Positions 11,771-22,600 of a stretch of 64,000 nt of DNA are shown piece after piece. Made by a program: the position numbers and the translations under genes. The notes below the pieces were generated by a model, which did no database searches, had not been told where the DNA came from, and saw only the letters and a program-made list of their open reading frames with translations. The stretch covers positions 24,869,144-24,933,143 of the forward strand of contig CM055875.1 of NCBI GenBank assembly GCA_029582165.1, given 5' to 3'. How positions within the stretch are numbered: the first letter of the stretch is position 1; every line of letters starts with the position of its first letter. The stretch is from Portulaca oleracea. Lineage: Eukaryota > Streptophyta > Magnoliopsida > Caryophyllales > Portulacaceae.

Positions 11771-13090
11771 GGGAATGGATCTGGTAGAAGAACGATACAG
11801 TAGGAAGGTAGGAAGCTTTAATCTGGACCCTTCATCTTTAATCTCACGGTTGGGAGAAAAACCGCCATATGATACCAAAATACCACCGCCACACTTGCTT
11901 TTATTATATTTTGGCGACTGAAATAATATATTGCATGATTTTAGGAGATTTGAGGAGAGATTTTTTTTTTTTACTTCTTCCTTGACAGCTTGCAACAAAC
12001 CCAAAATGGAATGAATTTGTGAGTGATTTGGAGAGAGAAAATTAGTCTTGTAGAGCTCAGGCTACTAGGTTAACTTAGGATTTTTTTTACACAAGTATAC
12101 AAATCTTCAACTGCATTAATCTTCATAAAATAAGGGAAGAAATCAATTGCAGCAGGTTGATGAACGCACATGGGCAGATTATGTGAAATTTGGATCAATT
12201 TCAAAGGTAAGGTCGAGAAATTTATTGAATTTGAACGGGTTGATTTTGGGGAATTTTCAGCATAATAACCATATCATTTTCTATCTGGGTTCAATGCTGG
12301 TGGCTATGAACTCACGACGATGGCTTTTGGGCAATGAAGGGAACTAGTGTTCGAGCAAGATGGCAAGTTTAAGCACCGGAGGAGCGCCTGCAAGCAATGG
12401 CTAGGGGTAAGAGTAGGTTAAACATGTATGTATACTCACATCAATTTTTTGGATTTGCATATGAGGGTGATTGTGTTTGATGGTGAGATATACACATAAT
12501 GCTTATACAAAAGATTCAAAAAAACATAATAAGTACAATTCCAACTGTGTTGTACATTTTGTGTGGCCATGTTTCATATTTGATGTGGTCATATAGGGCG
12601 ATGCTTTTGGAATGAATATGTGGTCATGGTTACAGGTAAGCATGGTCATATATCTTACATATACATTACTATGGTCATTCCGTACACATAATGTGTCCAT
12701 GTGTATTAGTATGTTCATCTTTTTACATATGTGTGGTCATGGATGCAAGTAAGTGTGGTCACATATATTTTAATCATGGATAATATATATTTTAATCATT
12801 TCTCATTGTGGTTTCAAATGGTCACACAGTTGTATGGGGGTGTTGGTACCCAATTAGTTTTGTATGCGTGTCATTCACTAATGATACCTTTGGTCGTTTG
12901 TATTTCAGGAACCAAGGGTGAAGTCGTTGCATATGCACTATTGTTACGACTTTGCCGTGCACAAGGAGAATTCGCTCAGGGATGATGGAAACGGGCAGCT
13001 CGTTGGGATAGGGAATAGGAGCATGGTGCCATTGGTGATCAAAGGCATCAACTTTGATGCGCCACATTATAGTTTATTTTCATAGGAGAT
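11771..13090. mobile_element. Second TIR element of the GGGAA(C/T)GGATC family, right end not found
   Basis: Starts GGGAATGGATCTGGTAG followed by CAGTAGGAAGGTAGGAAG, clearly the same terminal repeat as the 5.3-kb element. The interior carries the same TGTGGTCA-type words (12540-12850) and an exon sharing a protein motif with that element. No inverted right end was found, so the end given is only the last shared feature. Confidence 0.55.
12909..13085 (+). pseudogene. Terminal exon-like ORF of unknown family
   Basis: Follows a T-rich tract ending TTTCAG at 12908, a good plant 3' splice site, and runs 58 codons to TAG. The product contains KSLHMHYCYDFAVHKENS and NRSMVPLVIKGINFD. The first motif is conserved on the minus strand at 9178-9320. 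The open frame, acceptor site and amino-acid-level similarity argue for a real or recently real exon, possibly a captured host gene segment. Family unknown. Confidence 0.4.
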
Positions 13091-13650
13091 TACCTTCGGA
13101 TGTAATTGTTTAGACCAAAATTTGTGATTTTTTTGGCTATAGTACATTATCATATCCATGTTGAAATTATGTAAGTTGCCATGAGGGTACCGAACCAAGT
13201 GTCTTCCCCGATGTGGTGTCAATAGCATTAGTAATTTAACAACTTTGTGGTTGTCATTTTTGATGTGTCATAGTATGTTGGTTACAAACAAGCACTTTGT
13301 AATGTAATGCAATGTTGGTCATATTCATACGATGCTTAAAATTTATTTCGCAACATTTGTAATCCAAAGTATAATAATCAATGCACAATTGCAAGAGAGT
13401 GTGGTCGAGTATAATAATCCAAAGTATAATAATCAACTTTGTGGTTGTCATTTTTGATGTGTCACTAAATGTATTTGTAGTGTTGTTAACCGTTTGGATA
13501 ACCCATCTTATGCTATGTATACTAAGAATCATAATGTTTTCACCCTTGCATCAGTCATTTTGACATATATGTATTGAATCGTCATCTTTGGACACTATTA
13601 ATAATATTAATTCATAATTACGAAGGTAATGTTGCATTCAAAGAAATTAC
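13091..13650. other. AT-rich spacer
   Basis: No feature supported. A short GTATAATAATCCAAAGTATA-type local duplication is seen around 13365-13435. Confidence 0.5.
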
Positions 13651-13654
13651 AAAA

Positions 13655-13905
13655 GTCTACAATGGATACTAAAAGTAGTTTTAAATTTACGATAAACATT
13701 TACGCTGGAATGGAAAAATAGTCTTAAAGTACATTTACTATCTACGATAGGAAAATAGTCCCAACTTAAATATGTACCTTCTACGACGGGAAACAAATCT
13801 TGTTATAAATGCTCATGCGTCATCTACGATGGGGAAAAAATCCCGTGGTAAATGCTCAACATATCATCTGCGGCGGGTTGGTCATAAAAGATCATTTACG
13901 ACAGA
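13655..13905. repeat. Degenerate ~42-bp subterminal-like repeats (CTACGAYGGGAAA)
   Basis: Four to five diverged units contain CTACGATAGGAAAATAGTCC, CTACGACGGGAAACAAATC or CTACGATGGGGAAAAAATCC followed by AAATGCTCA-like words. Such CGACGG-rich short repeats are typical of the subterminal regions of CACTA transposons, but no CACTA end or 3-bp TSD was found. Confidence 0.5.
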
Positions 13906-13968
13906 GCTTTTTATGACGGGCCATGATGGGTGCTGCACCCGTTGTAGATGTGCTTTGTGGCGAGGTTC

Positions 13969-14616
13969 ACCATCTTTTACTTATATTGAACACATCTTTG
14001 AGGCAAAGGGGAATCATGATGAGAAGGCATTAAAGGTGGCGGGTTTGAAACTAACGAATGTGACTTCCTTGTGGTTTGAGAGTGTAACAGCACAACGAGC
14101 ACGGGATGGTCCAAGGAAAATTGCATTAGGGGAAAAACTCTAGAAGCTTATGAATAAGAGATTTGTAGTGAGCACTTACAAGCAAGATATTCTTCGAACA
14201 CTCTTCGCCTTTGAGCAAGGGAAGAGAAGCATTATTGAGTATATTAAGGAGTTTGCGTAGTTGATCAAGAGTGCTCTTTAAGAATCGCCCGAACAAACTA
14301 TGATGTGGTTTTTGAACGGATTGTCTCCCTCGATCGCCAAAAAGGTCGAGATACAACCGTATCACTCTTTGGATGAGTTGTATAACATTGCTATAAAGAT
14401 TGAAAGAAGGAAGAAGGAGAAGGCTAGTACTAGGCCTTTCAATCGTCCATTTGCTTTTCCTCCAAGGCCAAGTCCCATGGTTACACCGAGGACACAAGAT
14501 ATTCCTCGCACTAATCCACCACCGCCTAGAGTTAACAAGGGTAAAGGAATCTCCTATCCTTCGCCCACTACCTTACCTAAGAAGATTGAAGGGAAGAAGT
14601 GTTTTAAATGTCCAGG
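13969..14616 (+). pseudogene. Ty3-gypsy gag (capsid to first half of zinc knuckle)
   Basis: The reading includes YIEHIFEAKGNHDEKALKVA, then LWFE, STYKQDIL, FLNGLSPSIAKKVEIQPYHS and LDELYNIAIKIERRKKE. This is the order of the plant retrotransposon gag domain, followed by a basic Pro-rich linker and KKCFKCPG. In-frame stops (near 14141, 14258 and 14279) show decay. The N-terminus is missing, with CACTA-like repeats directly upstream. The frame stops exactly where the LTR of RLG-A begins, and the zinc knuckle continues at 38493, 24 kb away. Confidence 0.8.
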
Positions 14617-16599
14617 TGATGCGACCTAAAATGTGATAGGTCTTCCGCAAGTGTACGGGTCTGAGTAATATATAAATGTCATTCTCTCTCAGGGACTTGT
14701 GTTCAACTATGCTCTTAACTAGTTCATTACAAAGGATGCTAGGTCAGTCAAATAGGTTGAGTGAATAAGAGAGTTAAGGAAATAACAAAGAAAGATACAA
14801 TCTTTATAGGTTTTATCAAATAACTAAGGGAGTTTAGGGGAGTCCACTTTAGTTGATCAATTAATCAAGAGGTGATTCCAGTTAAGGTTGTATTGGTAGT
14901 GTCGGGGTCTATAATCTTTCTAGGACCTATTACAGCAATCTTTTGAATCCGAAGTGAGTTACAGTGATTAAACTAAACACCTATTTTCATGACTAATTAA
15001 TCTAATCAAAGATAAGAACTCATTATAATTGACCCTAAGCAAGAAACCATTATTTCTAACTGTTTTTTAGCCTATTCAATCTCCGTCTTTCCAATTCAAA
15101 ATAGGGATGGCGATGGGGCGGGTTCGGGGCGGGTAGGGCCGTACCCTTACCCGTACCCATTTTCAAAATCACTACCCTTACCCTTACCCATATTTAGCGG
15201 GTACTAAATATTTGCACCCTTACCCGTATCCACCGGGTATGCGGGTACAACGGGTACTATGCGGGTATACATAAAGATTAAATTTTACCACCCATTTTAT
15301 ACCCATATGCACAAATTAACGGGTTGTATTTGGGTAATTTAACCACTGTTTTCGAGGCTATGATATGATATTTTCAGAAATCAAAATGATATGATATTCT
15401 AGGCTTCTTTTTTGCGGGACGGGTCGGGTTGGGTACCCACCGGGTACTACTCTGTACCCGTACTCGCACCTGACTCGTACCCATATTTTGTTAAAAAATT
15501 GTACCCTTACCCCCTTTTTGCGGGGCAGGTAGAGACGGGTACCCACGGGTACGGGTTTTATTGCCATCCCTAATTCAAAATACAAACTTTTGTTCTAATA
15601 TTAAGAATCTACAACAAGTAAAAGATGGCCAATCAATTATTATGACAAACAAAATACGGAGATTTAACAACTATATTAAAACCTAAAACTGAAATCACAC
15701 ACTATTAAATTAAATTAATCGAGAAACATCGAGTTTGTCCCCTAAACGAGGAAATTAAGTACTCATGATAATAAAAACTAAGAAAGCGATAATAAAAACT
15801 GAATAACAAAACATAAAGGGAATAGAAATTAAACCTAACATCCGAATCGTCGAATTCGATCTCTTTGTGTCACTCGATTCGACCTCCTCCTCCTCTTTTG
15901 TTCCTAATCTACCAGAACGGTTCCCCGAAGGGAGGAAAATAAAGAAAACCTAATACTATGGCATGAGGAAATAACAGATGAAAATTTCATGGATTCTTGG
16001 CTCCTTTTATTGTTGCGGCTGACGTTGGCTTTTATATGCAAACGCAAGACGCGGCCAGCGGCTGGACTCACGCTGCCAGCGTGTGATGTCGCCTTACTCA
16101 ATCATGGCCGCTGCCAGCGTGCAACTCGGTGAAGGGAGTCACTATCGCTCTATTTAGGCACTGTCGAAGGGGTGTATAGGCGCATATGTTGCTGCTGTCA
16201 GCTGATGTTGCTGCTAATAAGTAGAACACAAGGTGCTGTGACTTGTTGCTCTTATTTGCTATTGTAATTTTTGGAAGACGCTGCTGTGATAGGTAGACTT
16301 TGGCTGGAAAACTTCACTTCTTTTTCACCTATTTCTTCTTTATCTTCTCGTTTACTCGATTCCTTTTATTCTTTTTTCAATTCTCAATCTCCTATTTAGT
16401 TTCTTCTCTATTTCTTCAATATTCTTCTCTATTTCTTTGCTTTTTAAGGGAATTTCTCTAAAATCTGCAAAACAAACCAATGCTCGACCAAGTGAAGAAT
16501 ATTGCATAAATTTGTATAAAACCGTGGAATTTAGGGTGCAAAAAGCATGGAATACACGTGTTTGAACCTTAAAAATTACTATAAAATAATCACTTATCA
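14617..16599 (-). repeat. 3' LTR of RLG-A
   Basis: Homologous along its length to 36993-38492, apart from the 479-bp MITE-plus-TSD insertion at 15102. In sense orientation it starts TGATAAGTGATT and ends GGTCGCATCA. A TATA-like TATATAAAAGCC (complement at about 16026-16037) has the inverted repeat CACGCTGCCAGCGTG (16069-16083) just upstream of it in the sense direction. Confidence 0.9.
15102..15572. mobile_element. hAT-type MITE with perfect 8-bp TSD
   Basis: Ends are TAGGGATGGCGATGGGGCGG and the inverted TTGCCATCCCTA. Flanks are ATTCAAAA at 15094-15101 and 15573-15580. The sister LTR at about 37460-37475 has the uninterrupted empty site (CCAATTCAAAATACAAAC). The interior is GGGTACCC/ACCCGTACCC-type simple sequence. 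The non-autonomous hAT call is strong. Confidence 0.92.
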
Positions 16600-16616
16600 A
16601 ATCCCCCCATGCTTAG
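16600..16616 (-). promoter_or_regulatory. Polypurine tract of RLG-A
   Basis: The minus strand reads AAGCATGGGGGGATT directly before the LTR start TGATAAGTG, a standard plus-strand priming site. Confidence 0.8.
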
Positions 16617-18317
16617 CTCTTGCTTCCCTCAAGCAAGTCAGACTCAGAAACAGGAGGAAGGACTCAAACAGGAAAAAAGGGACTAGGAAGAAAGAGAAGT
16701 GACATGAAGTTATGATAGGGTTAGAAAGAACAAAATTAAACACCCCCTCAGGCTAACCAATCAAACACATCAGTTTTCAGGCAATCACAAAAATCAGTCA
16801 GGAAGAGAACAAAACTAGTGTACAAAAGAAAGAATGAAGTTTTCGAAAACTAGCAAGAGAACAAGAACTTCGGATGCACAAATCCGCCAACAGTCTAAAG
16901 ATAAATGCAAATATGAGCGGTTGAATATGGACGTAGGCCAGTCAAAAGAGCAAACCTCACTTTAGGATAGAATTGAACATTCTAACACTCAAATTTGAAC
17001 ATGTATGTGGGTTTTTCTCATACTCAGACCAAAAGGAGCATCCTACCATAGGCTTGGTAAGAATCTCGCTTTCCGCTGCTGTAATGCAAATACACAAGTG
17101 ACAATCAAGAGGACTTTTCGGGGTTGTAACGAGGATTAGGTTAGGGGAAAGGAGTTCTTTGTTGAAAACACCTTATTAAATTCCACAACCGGATCAAAAG
17201 ATTTCAGTTGAATCTCCCTAATCACCCTTTTCTTTTTGAAACTCTTTTTCTCTTTTTTTATTTTTTTGTTTTACTACTTGTCTTTTTGGTTGGTGATAAA
17301 GGGAGAAGAAAACATAAATGTATAAGCATAGCTTCGTCCTAAGTACATGTCAGAAGAACCTCATAACCAAATCGGCTAACTCATAATAATTGGATATGTA
17401 ATGTGTCCCAATTCAATTAAAATCAAAATTCGCACCCCAAAATCTCACTCCATTCGTAGCATCGCTGAACCAATTTTCGCTCTCGAAACAATTAACTCTC
17501 ACAACATCCAAGCAAGGCAAAGGGTAGGAATTAATAAAGGCCAAGGCTTGTATCTTTAGGGTTTATCACAAAAAGAAAGGTAATCAAAGGCTAGGCGGGG
17601 CTAAAGAACGGTAATAATATTGTTAGGGAGGCTATGTAGTTTCATTAATAAAGAAAAGAATGCCTCAATCACTTTGTCACAGTGTGCAATGCAAAGATGC
17701 AATTTCAAACAAGATGCAAAACAAGTTCTAGATGTGCAACCAATGGTGGAGTCACTCAAGAAATCAAGGAATTGATAAAAAGGATCAATTCACACTTTTA
17801 GGCTATGTAGACTCACTGGATAGTGCTCAATCAACTAAACCTAGCCCAAAGATTTACGGGCACGCATATTTATACTTACTAAGATAGTCAAAGCAATTAA
17901 ACACACCTTTCATAACTTAACTCGAAATCAGAATATTTGCAAAAATCAGTTTCAAAAACTTTTAAGTTCTCAACCAAACTTTTCAAGGTGAAGCAAGATA
18001 AACTAAAAGTCAAATTGGTCTACAAATCATCACCGAAAGTGTTCAGGATAGACTAATCCTAATCCTAAAAATTTTTTATTTTGGGTTTTCTTGTCTTTTT
18101 TATCTTTTTTTTTTTTGCCTTTTTCTAATAGTGGATGCAAAAGAAAGAAAAAGACAACCCGAAAAAGAAAAGAAAAGAAAAATCTAGCATGCTCTAACTA
18201 ATGCAACTAGGTGGATGCAAAAATTTTGAAAGACTTAAAGGAAAAACTAACAATAAAACTAGAAACAATAAAAGGAAGACAAATGAAGACAAGAGAAAAA
18301 CAAAGAAAATCAAAGGA
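16617..18317 (-). other. 3' non-coding region of RLG-A
   Basis: 1.7 kb without coding potential, AT-rich, with homopolymer runs. It lies between the GGACAATG motif (18365-18395) and the polypurine tract. Long 3' untranslated regions of this kind are usual in Athila/Tat-class elements. Parts resemble 21480-22420 (words such as GGCCAAGG and TTTAGGCT). Confidence 0.6.
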
Positions 18318-18416
18318 AAGAAAAGAAAATATACACAAATACACAAAGTGGACATAAACACCCCCAATGCTTAAACACTGCATTGTCCTCAATGTAGAAG
18401 ACAATGGTGGTGAGGG

Positions 18417-20165
18417 AAATAGCGGAGCAAAGGATTAGTCATCCTCTCTCGATGGGGATGGGGCGTTCGGGTCTTTAGGCAGTGGAGAGGACGGGGGAAC
18501 ATGGCTTGAATAAGGCCGGAAAAGTGGCAGAAGGACTCATCCAAACGTGTGAAACGCACGTTGGATTGTTGTCTCATCTCGACTAGGTATGCGTGCATCT
18601 TGTCCATCCGGCGCTCGCTCCTACCAACTGCAAGTTGGAGGTCGCGACCTAGCTCTTGAAGGGAGTTGTAATGCACCTCATGGTCAAAAGGTGGTTGGGG
18701 TTGAGGTTCGGGAGCTGCGGGTGCGTGAGGTAGGGGTGGGAGCCAAAGAAGATTTGGTTGGACCTGAACAGAAAGGTGGTCGTGAAGTAGAGGGACTAGG
18801 GATGGCAACGGGGCGGATCGGGGATGGGGGAGTATACCCCCGTCCCCATCCCCGCTCCCAAAACTCATCCCCATCCCCGTCCCCATCCCCGCTTCGGGGA
18901 ATGATTCTTGCCCCATCCCCATCCTCGCGGATTCCCCGTCCCCAACGGGGATCCGACAGGGATTTTTTAAAACTATCGTAAATTTAGCTAAATTTTAATC
19001 GGATCCGATTTTTAATCGAACCCGGTTTTTAACATGTTCAAAATACAACGTATTTAACTTGCTCAAGTAATAATACATCAAAATCAAACAATAATACATC
19101 AACAAGTGAGAATAAATTAGAAAATTACTACTTTGTCCTTCCCATTAATATATATATTAAATTAGAATAAAGGTTATTTGGTAATTTTAGCATTTTCGGG
19201 GATGGGGATTCGGGGATGGGGACGGGGAATTCACCCCGGCGGGGAAAATGGGGACGGGGATGGGGAAAATTTTGTCCCCATCCCCGCCCCGTCCCCGAGC
19301 AGATTTTGGAAAATCGTCCCCGTTCCCGTCCCCATCCCCAATGGGGGCGGGGATTTTTCCCCAGAGCGGGGCGGGGCCCCGACGGGTTCGGGGATTCCCC
19401 GCCCCATTGACATCCCTAAGAGGGACACGGGCGTTGTTTGGGTAGATCTACAAATACCGGTGCTCACCATCAGACACACACATCTCGAAGGAGCGGCATT
19501 GCTTGTCGTCCACGTAAATGTTTCCCGGGATGCAGTCTGGATCGTTAGGGTTCGATCTAAAGCCAAACTGACGGGCGAGATGGGTAATATAGCCACCTAT
19601 GGCGATCCCTGCGGAGGACGAGTTTGGGATACATGAGATGTGGGCAGCGAATAAGGCAGCCGGATCGGCGTGGTTATCTCCGAGAAGCATGGCGTGCAAC
19701 ATATAACAATCGGCCATAGTGTCCTTGTTGGAACTCTCAGGTCTCCCAAATATGTCGCTAGAGAGGATGCGATGTGCATACCTCAGCGCGGGGTTGCAAA
19801 TAAGGCCAGAAGGGGTGTTACTGGGGTCCCAACGATCAAAACCCGATATATCCCTAAAGAAAGCTACCCCGTCCCAGTTATAAGGGATAGTCGACCCGCT
19901 GCGGTTGGTCTTTTCAGGAAGTCCAAAAATCCTAGCGAATTCGTTCAACGTCATTTGGCGGACTTCACCTAGCAGTTGAGATCTAATCAACCCATCCCGA
20001 CCCTCAAGGGAAACCTTTACCGTGCTCAGGAATTCTAAAGTTAGGCTCCTAAAGGTGAGCTCGTCAAGCTGTGCTACCCTGGACAAATGTGCATGGTTCA
20101 CAAACCACATAACATCGTCAAACATGCCACAATCACATAGAAAGCGTTTATGTAAATACCTAGTC
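18417..20165 (-). pseudogene. Athila-type retrotransposon ORF1, minus-strand copy
   Basis: The open frame starts at the palindrome centre and reads RFLCDCGMFDDVMWF, LDELTFRSLTLEFLSTVKVS, MTLNEFARIFGLPEKTNRSG and ITHLARQFGF. This matches what is known of the plant Athila ORF1 family (gag-like protein of env-class gypsy elements). A hAT MITE (18797-19418) splits it just after DGEHRYL. The C-terminal part resumes with HDHLSVQVQPNLLW and a Pro-rich then coiled-coil-like tail (RSERRMDKMHAYLVEMRQQS). The N-terminus is missing at the palindrome centre. Confidence 0.75.
18797..19418. mobile_element. hAT-type MITE with perfect 8-bp TSD
   Basis: Ends TAGGGATGGCAACGGGGCGG and inverted CCGCCCCATTGACATCCCTA. 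Flanks AGAGGGAC at 18789-18796 and 19419-19426. The right palindrome arm (20915-20935) shows the empty site. The inside is GGGGATGGGGA/CCCCGTCCCC-rich with an AT-rich core. Gly/Pro-rich frames here are artefacts. Confidence 0.92.
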
Positions 20166-20183
20166 TAAGCGCAATCTTATTCC

Positions 20184-21293
20184 GACTAAGTATTTACATA
20201 AACGCTTTCTACGTGATTGTGGCATGTATGACGATGTTATGTGGCTTGTGAACCGTGCACATTTGTCCAGGGTAGCACAGCTTGACGAGCTCACCTTTAG
20301 GGGCCTAACTTTAGAATTCCTGAGCACGGTAGAGGTTACCCTTGAGGGCCGGGATGGGTTTATTAGATTTCAACTTCTAAGTGAAGTCCGCCAAATGACC
20401 TTGAACGAATTCGCTAGGATTTTTGGACTTCCTGAAAAGACCAACCGCAGCGGGTCGACTATCCCTCATAATTGGAACGGGTGGCTTTTTTTAGGGATAT
20501 ATCGAGTTTTGATCGTTGGGACCCCAGTAACACCCCTTCTGGCCTTATTCGCAACCTCGCGTTGAGGTATGCACACCGCATCCTCTCTTGCGGCATCTTT
20601 GGGAGACCTGAGAGTTCCAACAAGGCCATTAAGGCCGATTGTTCTATGCTGCATGCCATGCTTCGTGGTGATAACCACGCCAATCCGGCTGCCCAATTCA
20701 CCGCCCATATCTCATGTATCCCAAACTCGTCCTCCGCAGGGATAGCCATAGGTGGCTATGTCACCCATCTCGCCCGTCAGTTTGGCTTTAGACCGAACCC
20801 TAACGATCCAGACTGCGTCCCGGGAAACATATACATGGACGGCAAGCAATGTCGCTCCTTCGAGATGTATGCGTCTGATGGTGAGCACTGGTATTTGCGG
20901 ATCTACCCAAACAATGCCTATGTCCCTCTACCTCACGACCACCTTTCTGTTCAGGTCCAACCAAACCTTCTTTGGCTCCCACCCTACCTCACGCATCCGC
21001 AGCTCCCAAACCTCAACCCGAGCCTCCACCCCAACCACCCTTTGACCATGAGGCACGTTACAACGCCTTCCAAGAGCTAGGTCGCGACCTCCAACTTGCG
21101 GTTGGTATGAGCGAGCGCCGGATTGATGAGATGCACGCATACCTAGTCGAGATGAGACAACAATCTGACGAGCGTTTCACACGATTGGATAAGTTCGTCT
21201 CCCACCTTTCTTGCCTTAATCTGGCCATGTTCCACCGGTCCTCTCCACCGCCTAAAGGCACGACCGCCCCATCCCCATCGAGCGAGGATGACT
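20184..21293 (+). pseudogene. Athila-type retrotransposon ORF1, plus-strand copy
   Basis: Mirror copy of the minus-strand ORF1. KRFLRDCGMYDDVMW begins at the palindrome centre, followed by LDELTFRGLTLEFLSTVEVT and MTLNEFARIFGLPEKTNRSG. A frameshift at the T-run near 20490 moves the reading to VAFFRDISSFDRWDPSNTPS and the C-terminal part, and another change of frame near 20985 leads to the tail MHAYLVEMRQQSDERFTRLD. It is uninterrupted by the MITE of the other arm. Because both copies break at the same codon in the centre, the duplication is a single inversion event, not two independent insertions. Confidence 0.75.
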
Positions 21294-21331
21294 GATACTT
21301 TGTTCCGCTATTTTCCTCACGACCATTGTGT

Positions 21332-21385
21332 TCTGCATTGAGGAGTGAGGACAATGTAGTGTTTAAGCATGGGGGGTGTTTATAT
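21332..21385 (+). promoter_or_regulatory. Post-ORF GGACAATG / polypurine motif
   Basis: GAGGACAATGTAGTGTTTAAGCAT followed by a six-G run, 40-90 bp after the ORF1 stop. The same motif on the minus strand is at 18355-18395. A related form is common downstream of Athila/Tat-class coding regions; it may act as an internal polypurine primer. Confidence 0.55.
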
Positions 21386-21420
21386 CCTCTTTGTGTATTT
21401 GTGTATATTTTCTTTTCTTT

Positions 21421-22555
21421 TTTTTTTCCTAGGTGAATGCATGGATATACAAAGAACAACTCTAATCCCAACAGTTATAAGTTACAACCTTTGAGGATAA
21501 AAAAAAAGGATAGAAAGAATATTCAACAATGCACTTCCCTTGGAGCAATAAACCATCAACTCTCAACAATCGACCACAAAATTGCCCCATACAATTGAAC
21601 TGTTGCTCATTCTATCTTGGCTAAGGATAGGGAATTAAGAAAAGGCCAAGGTGTACACTGATAGGGTAAACAACAAGACAGGAAAAAAGGTTAGCAAGGG
21701 CTTGTAAAAAGAGGTCAAAATGTTAGGTGACTTTTTGGCTATGTAGCTACAAAAATAGGCCTCAATTATATTAACACAACGCATAAGTCAAATGCAGTTT
21801 TGAAGAGAGTCGAGCCAAATTCTAGAGATGCACACATGGTAAGGTCACACTCAAAAATATATTAGACTATAAAAATGATAGTCTTTTAGGCTCAAGAGAC
21901 CTCACGGGTTAAACCCTACCAGAATCACAACAACTAGTTCCTTTGATGCACCAAACACAAGAATTCACCATCATGCACAAGAGACTTTCAACAGTAAATG
22001 AGTCACACACAAGATAATGATCTCCTGAAAACAAACATGCAACAAGTTTCTTACATCATCCAAGCCAAACCAAGCTTCCAATCATACACAATTGCTTTCA
22101 ACCAACTAAGAAATTACCTCTTGAACATTAGGAAGGGGATTTCAAAAACAATTCAACTAGCCTACAACAAAGGTTTCCAAGTTGTTTCACAATTTTTTTT
22201 TTTCATTTTTTTTCCCTATTTTTCAATTTTTTCAAAGCGATAAACTAACACTAACAACCTCGCAGTCACGAGAAAAATAAGGGTGAAAAGGGAAGAAAAT
22301 TACCTTGATTGCTTTGGTAGATTGCCCCTTTTCTTCTTCATTTCAATGTGCGAGCGCAAGGGTGTGATGCAATATGCAATGAAATAAACCTAACTATATG
22401 AACTACGATGAAAAGCCTAATTAAAAAAAACAAAAAATCAAACTAGCTAATGCAAGCTAAATGCAAAATCTATATGCAAGTACGAATGGTATATACATGT
22501 GCTACTGTCTACAAGCTAACAAGCAAAATAACTCCAACCCTCCAAATTAAATCAC
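21421..22555. other. Retrotransposon non-coding sequence
   Basis: AT-rich, no coding potential. It resembles the 3' non-coding region at 16.6-18.3 kb in composition and short words. Confidence 0.5.
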
Positions 22556-22600
22556 CCCCCCCATGCTTAGGACCTTCATTGTCCTCAATGAAGCGCAAAA
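22556..22600 (-). promoter_or_regulatory. Post-ORF GGACAATG / polypurine motif, minus strand
   Basis: The minus strand reads CATTGAGGACAATGAAGG then CTAAGCAT and an eight-G run. Same class of motif as at 18.37, 21.35 and 49.74 kb. It marks another minus-strand retrotransposon 3' region. Confidence 0.55.

Larger units (their letters stand above)
18318..21420. repeat. Large inverted repeat (palindrome) of Athila ORF1 sequence, 18-bp spacer
   Basis: The left arm 18318-20165 and right arm 20184-21420 are inverted copies. At the centre, GTAAATACCTAGTC is followed by 18 bp and then GACTAAGTATTTAC. The left arm is longer because of the 622-bp hAT MITE at 18797. Both arms carry the same coding region and the same downstream GGACAATG/AAGCAT-GGGGG motif, and diverge beyond about 18318 and 21420. 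A transcript through the centre would form a hairpin of about 1.2 kb. Confidence 0.85.

Noticed and set aside
18589..19636. Several Gly/Pro-rich frames
   Set aside because: Low-complexity interior of a hAT-type MITE, bounded by a perfect 8-bp duplication, and antisense of Athila ORF1.
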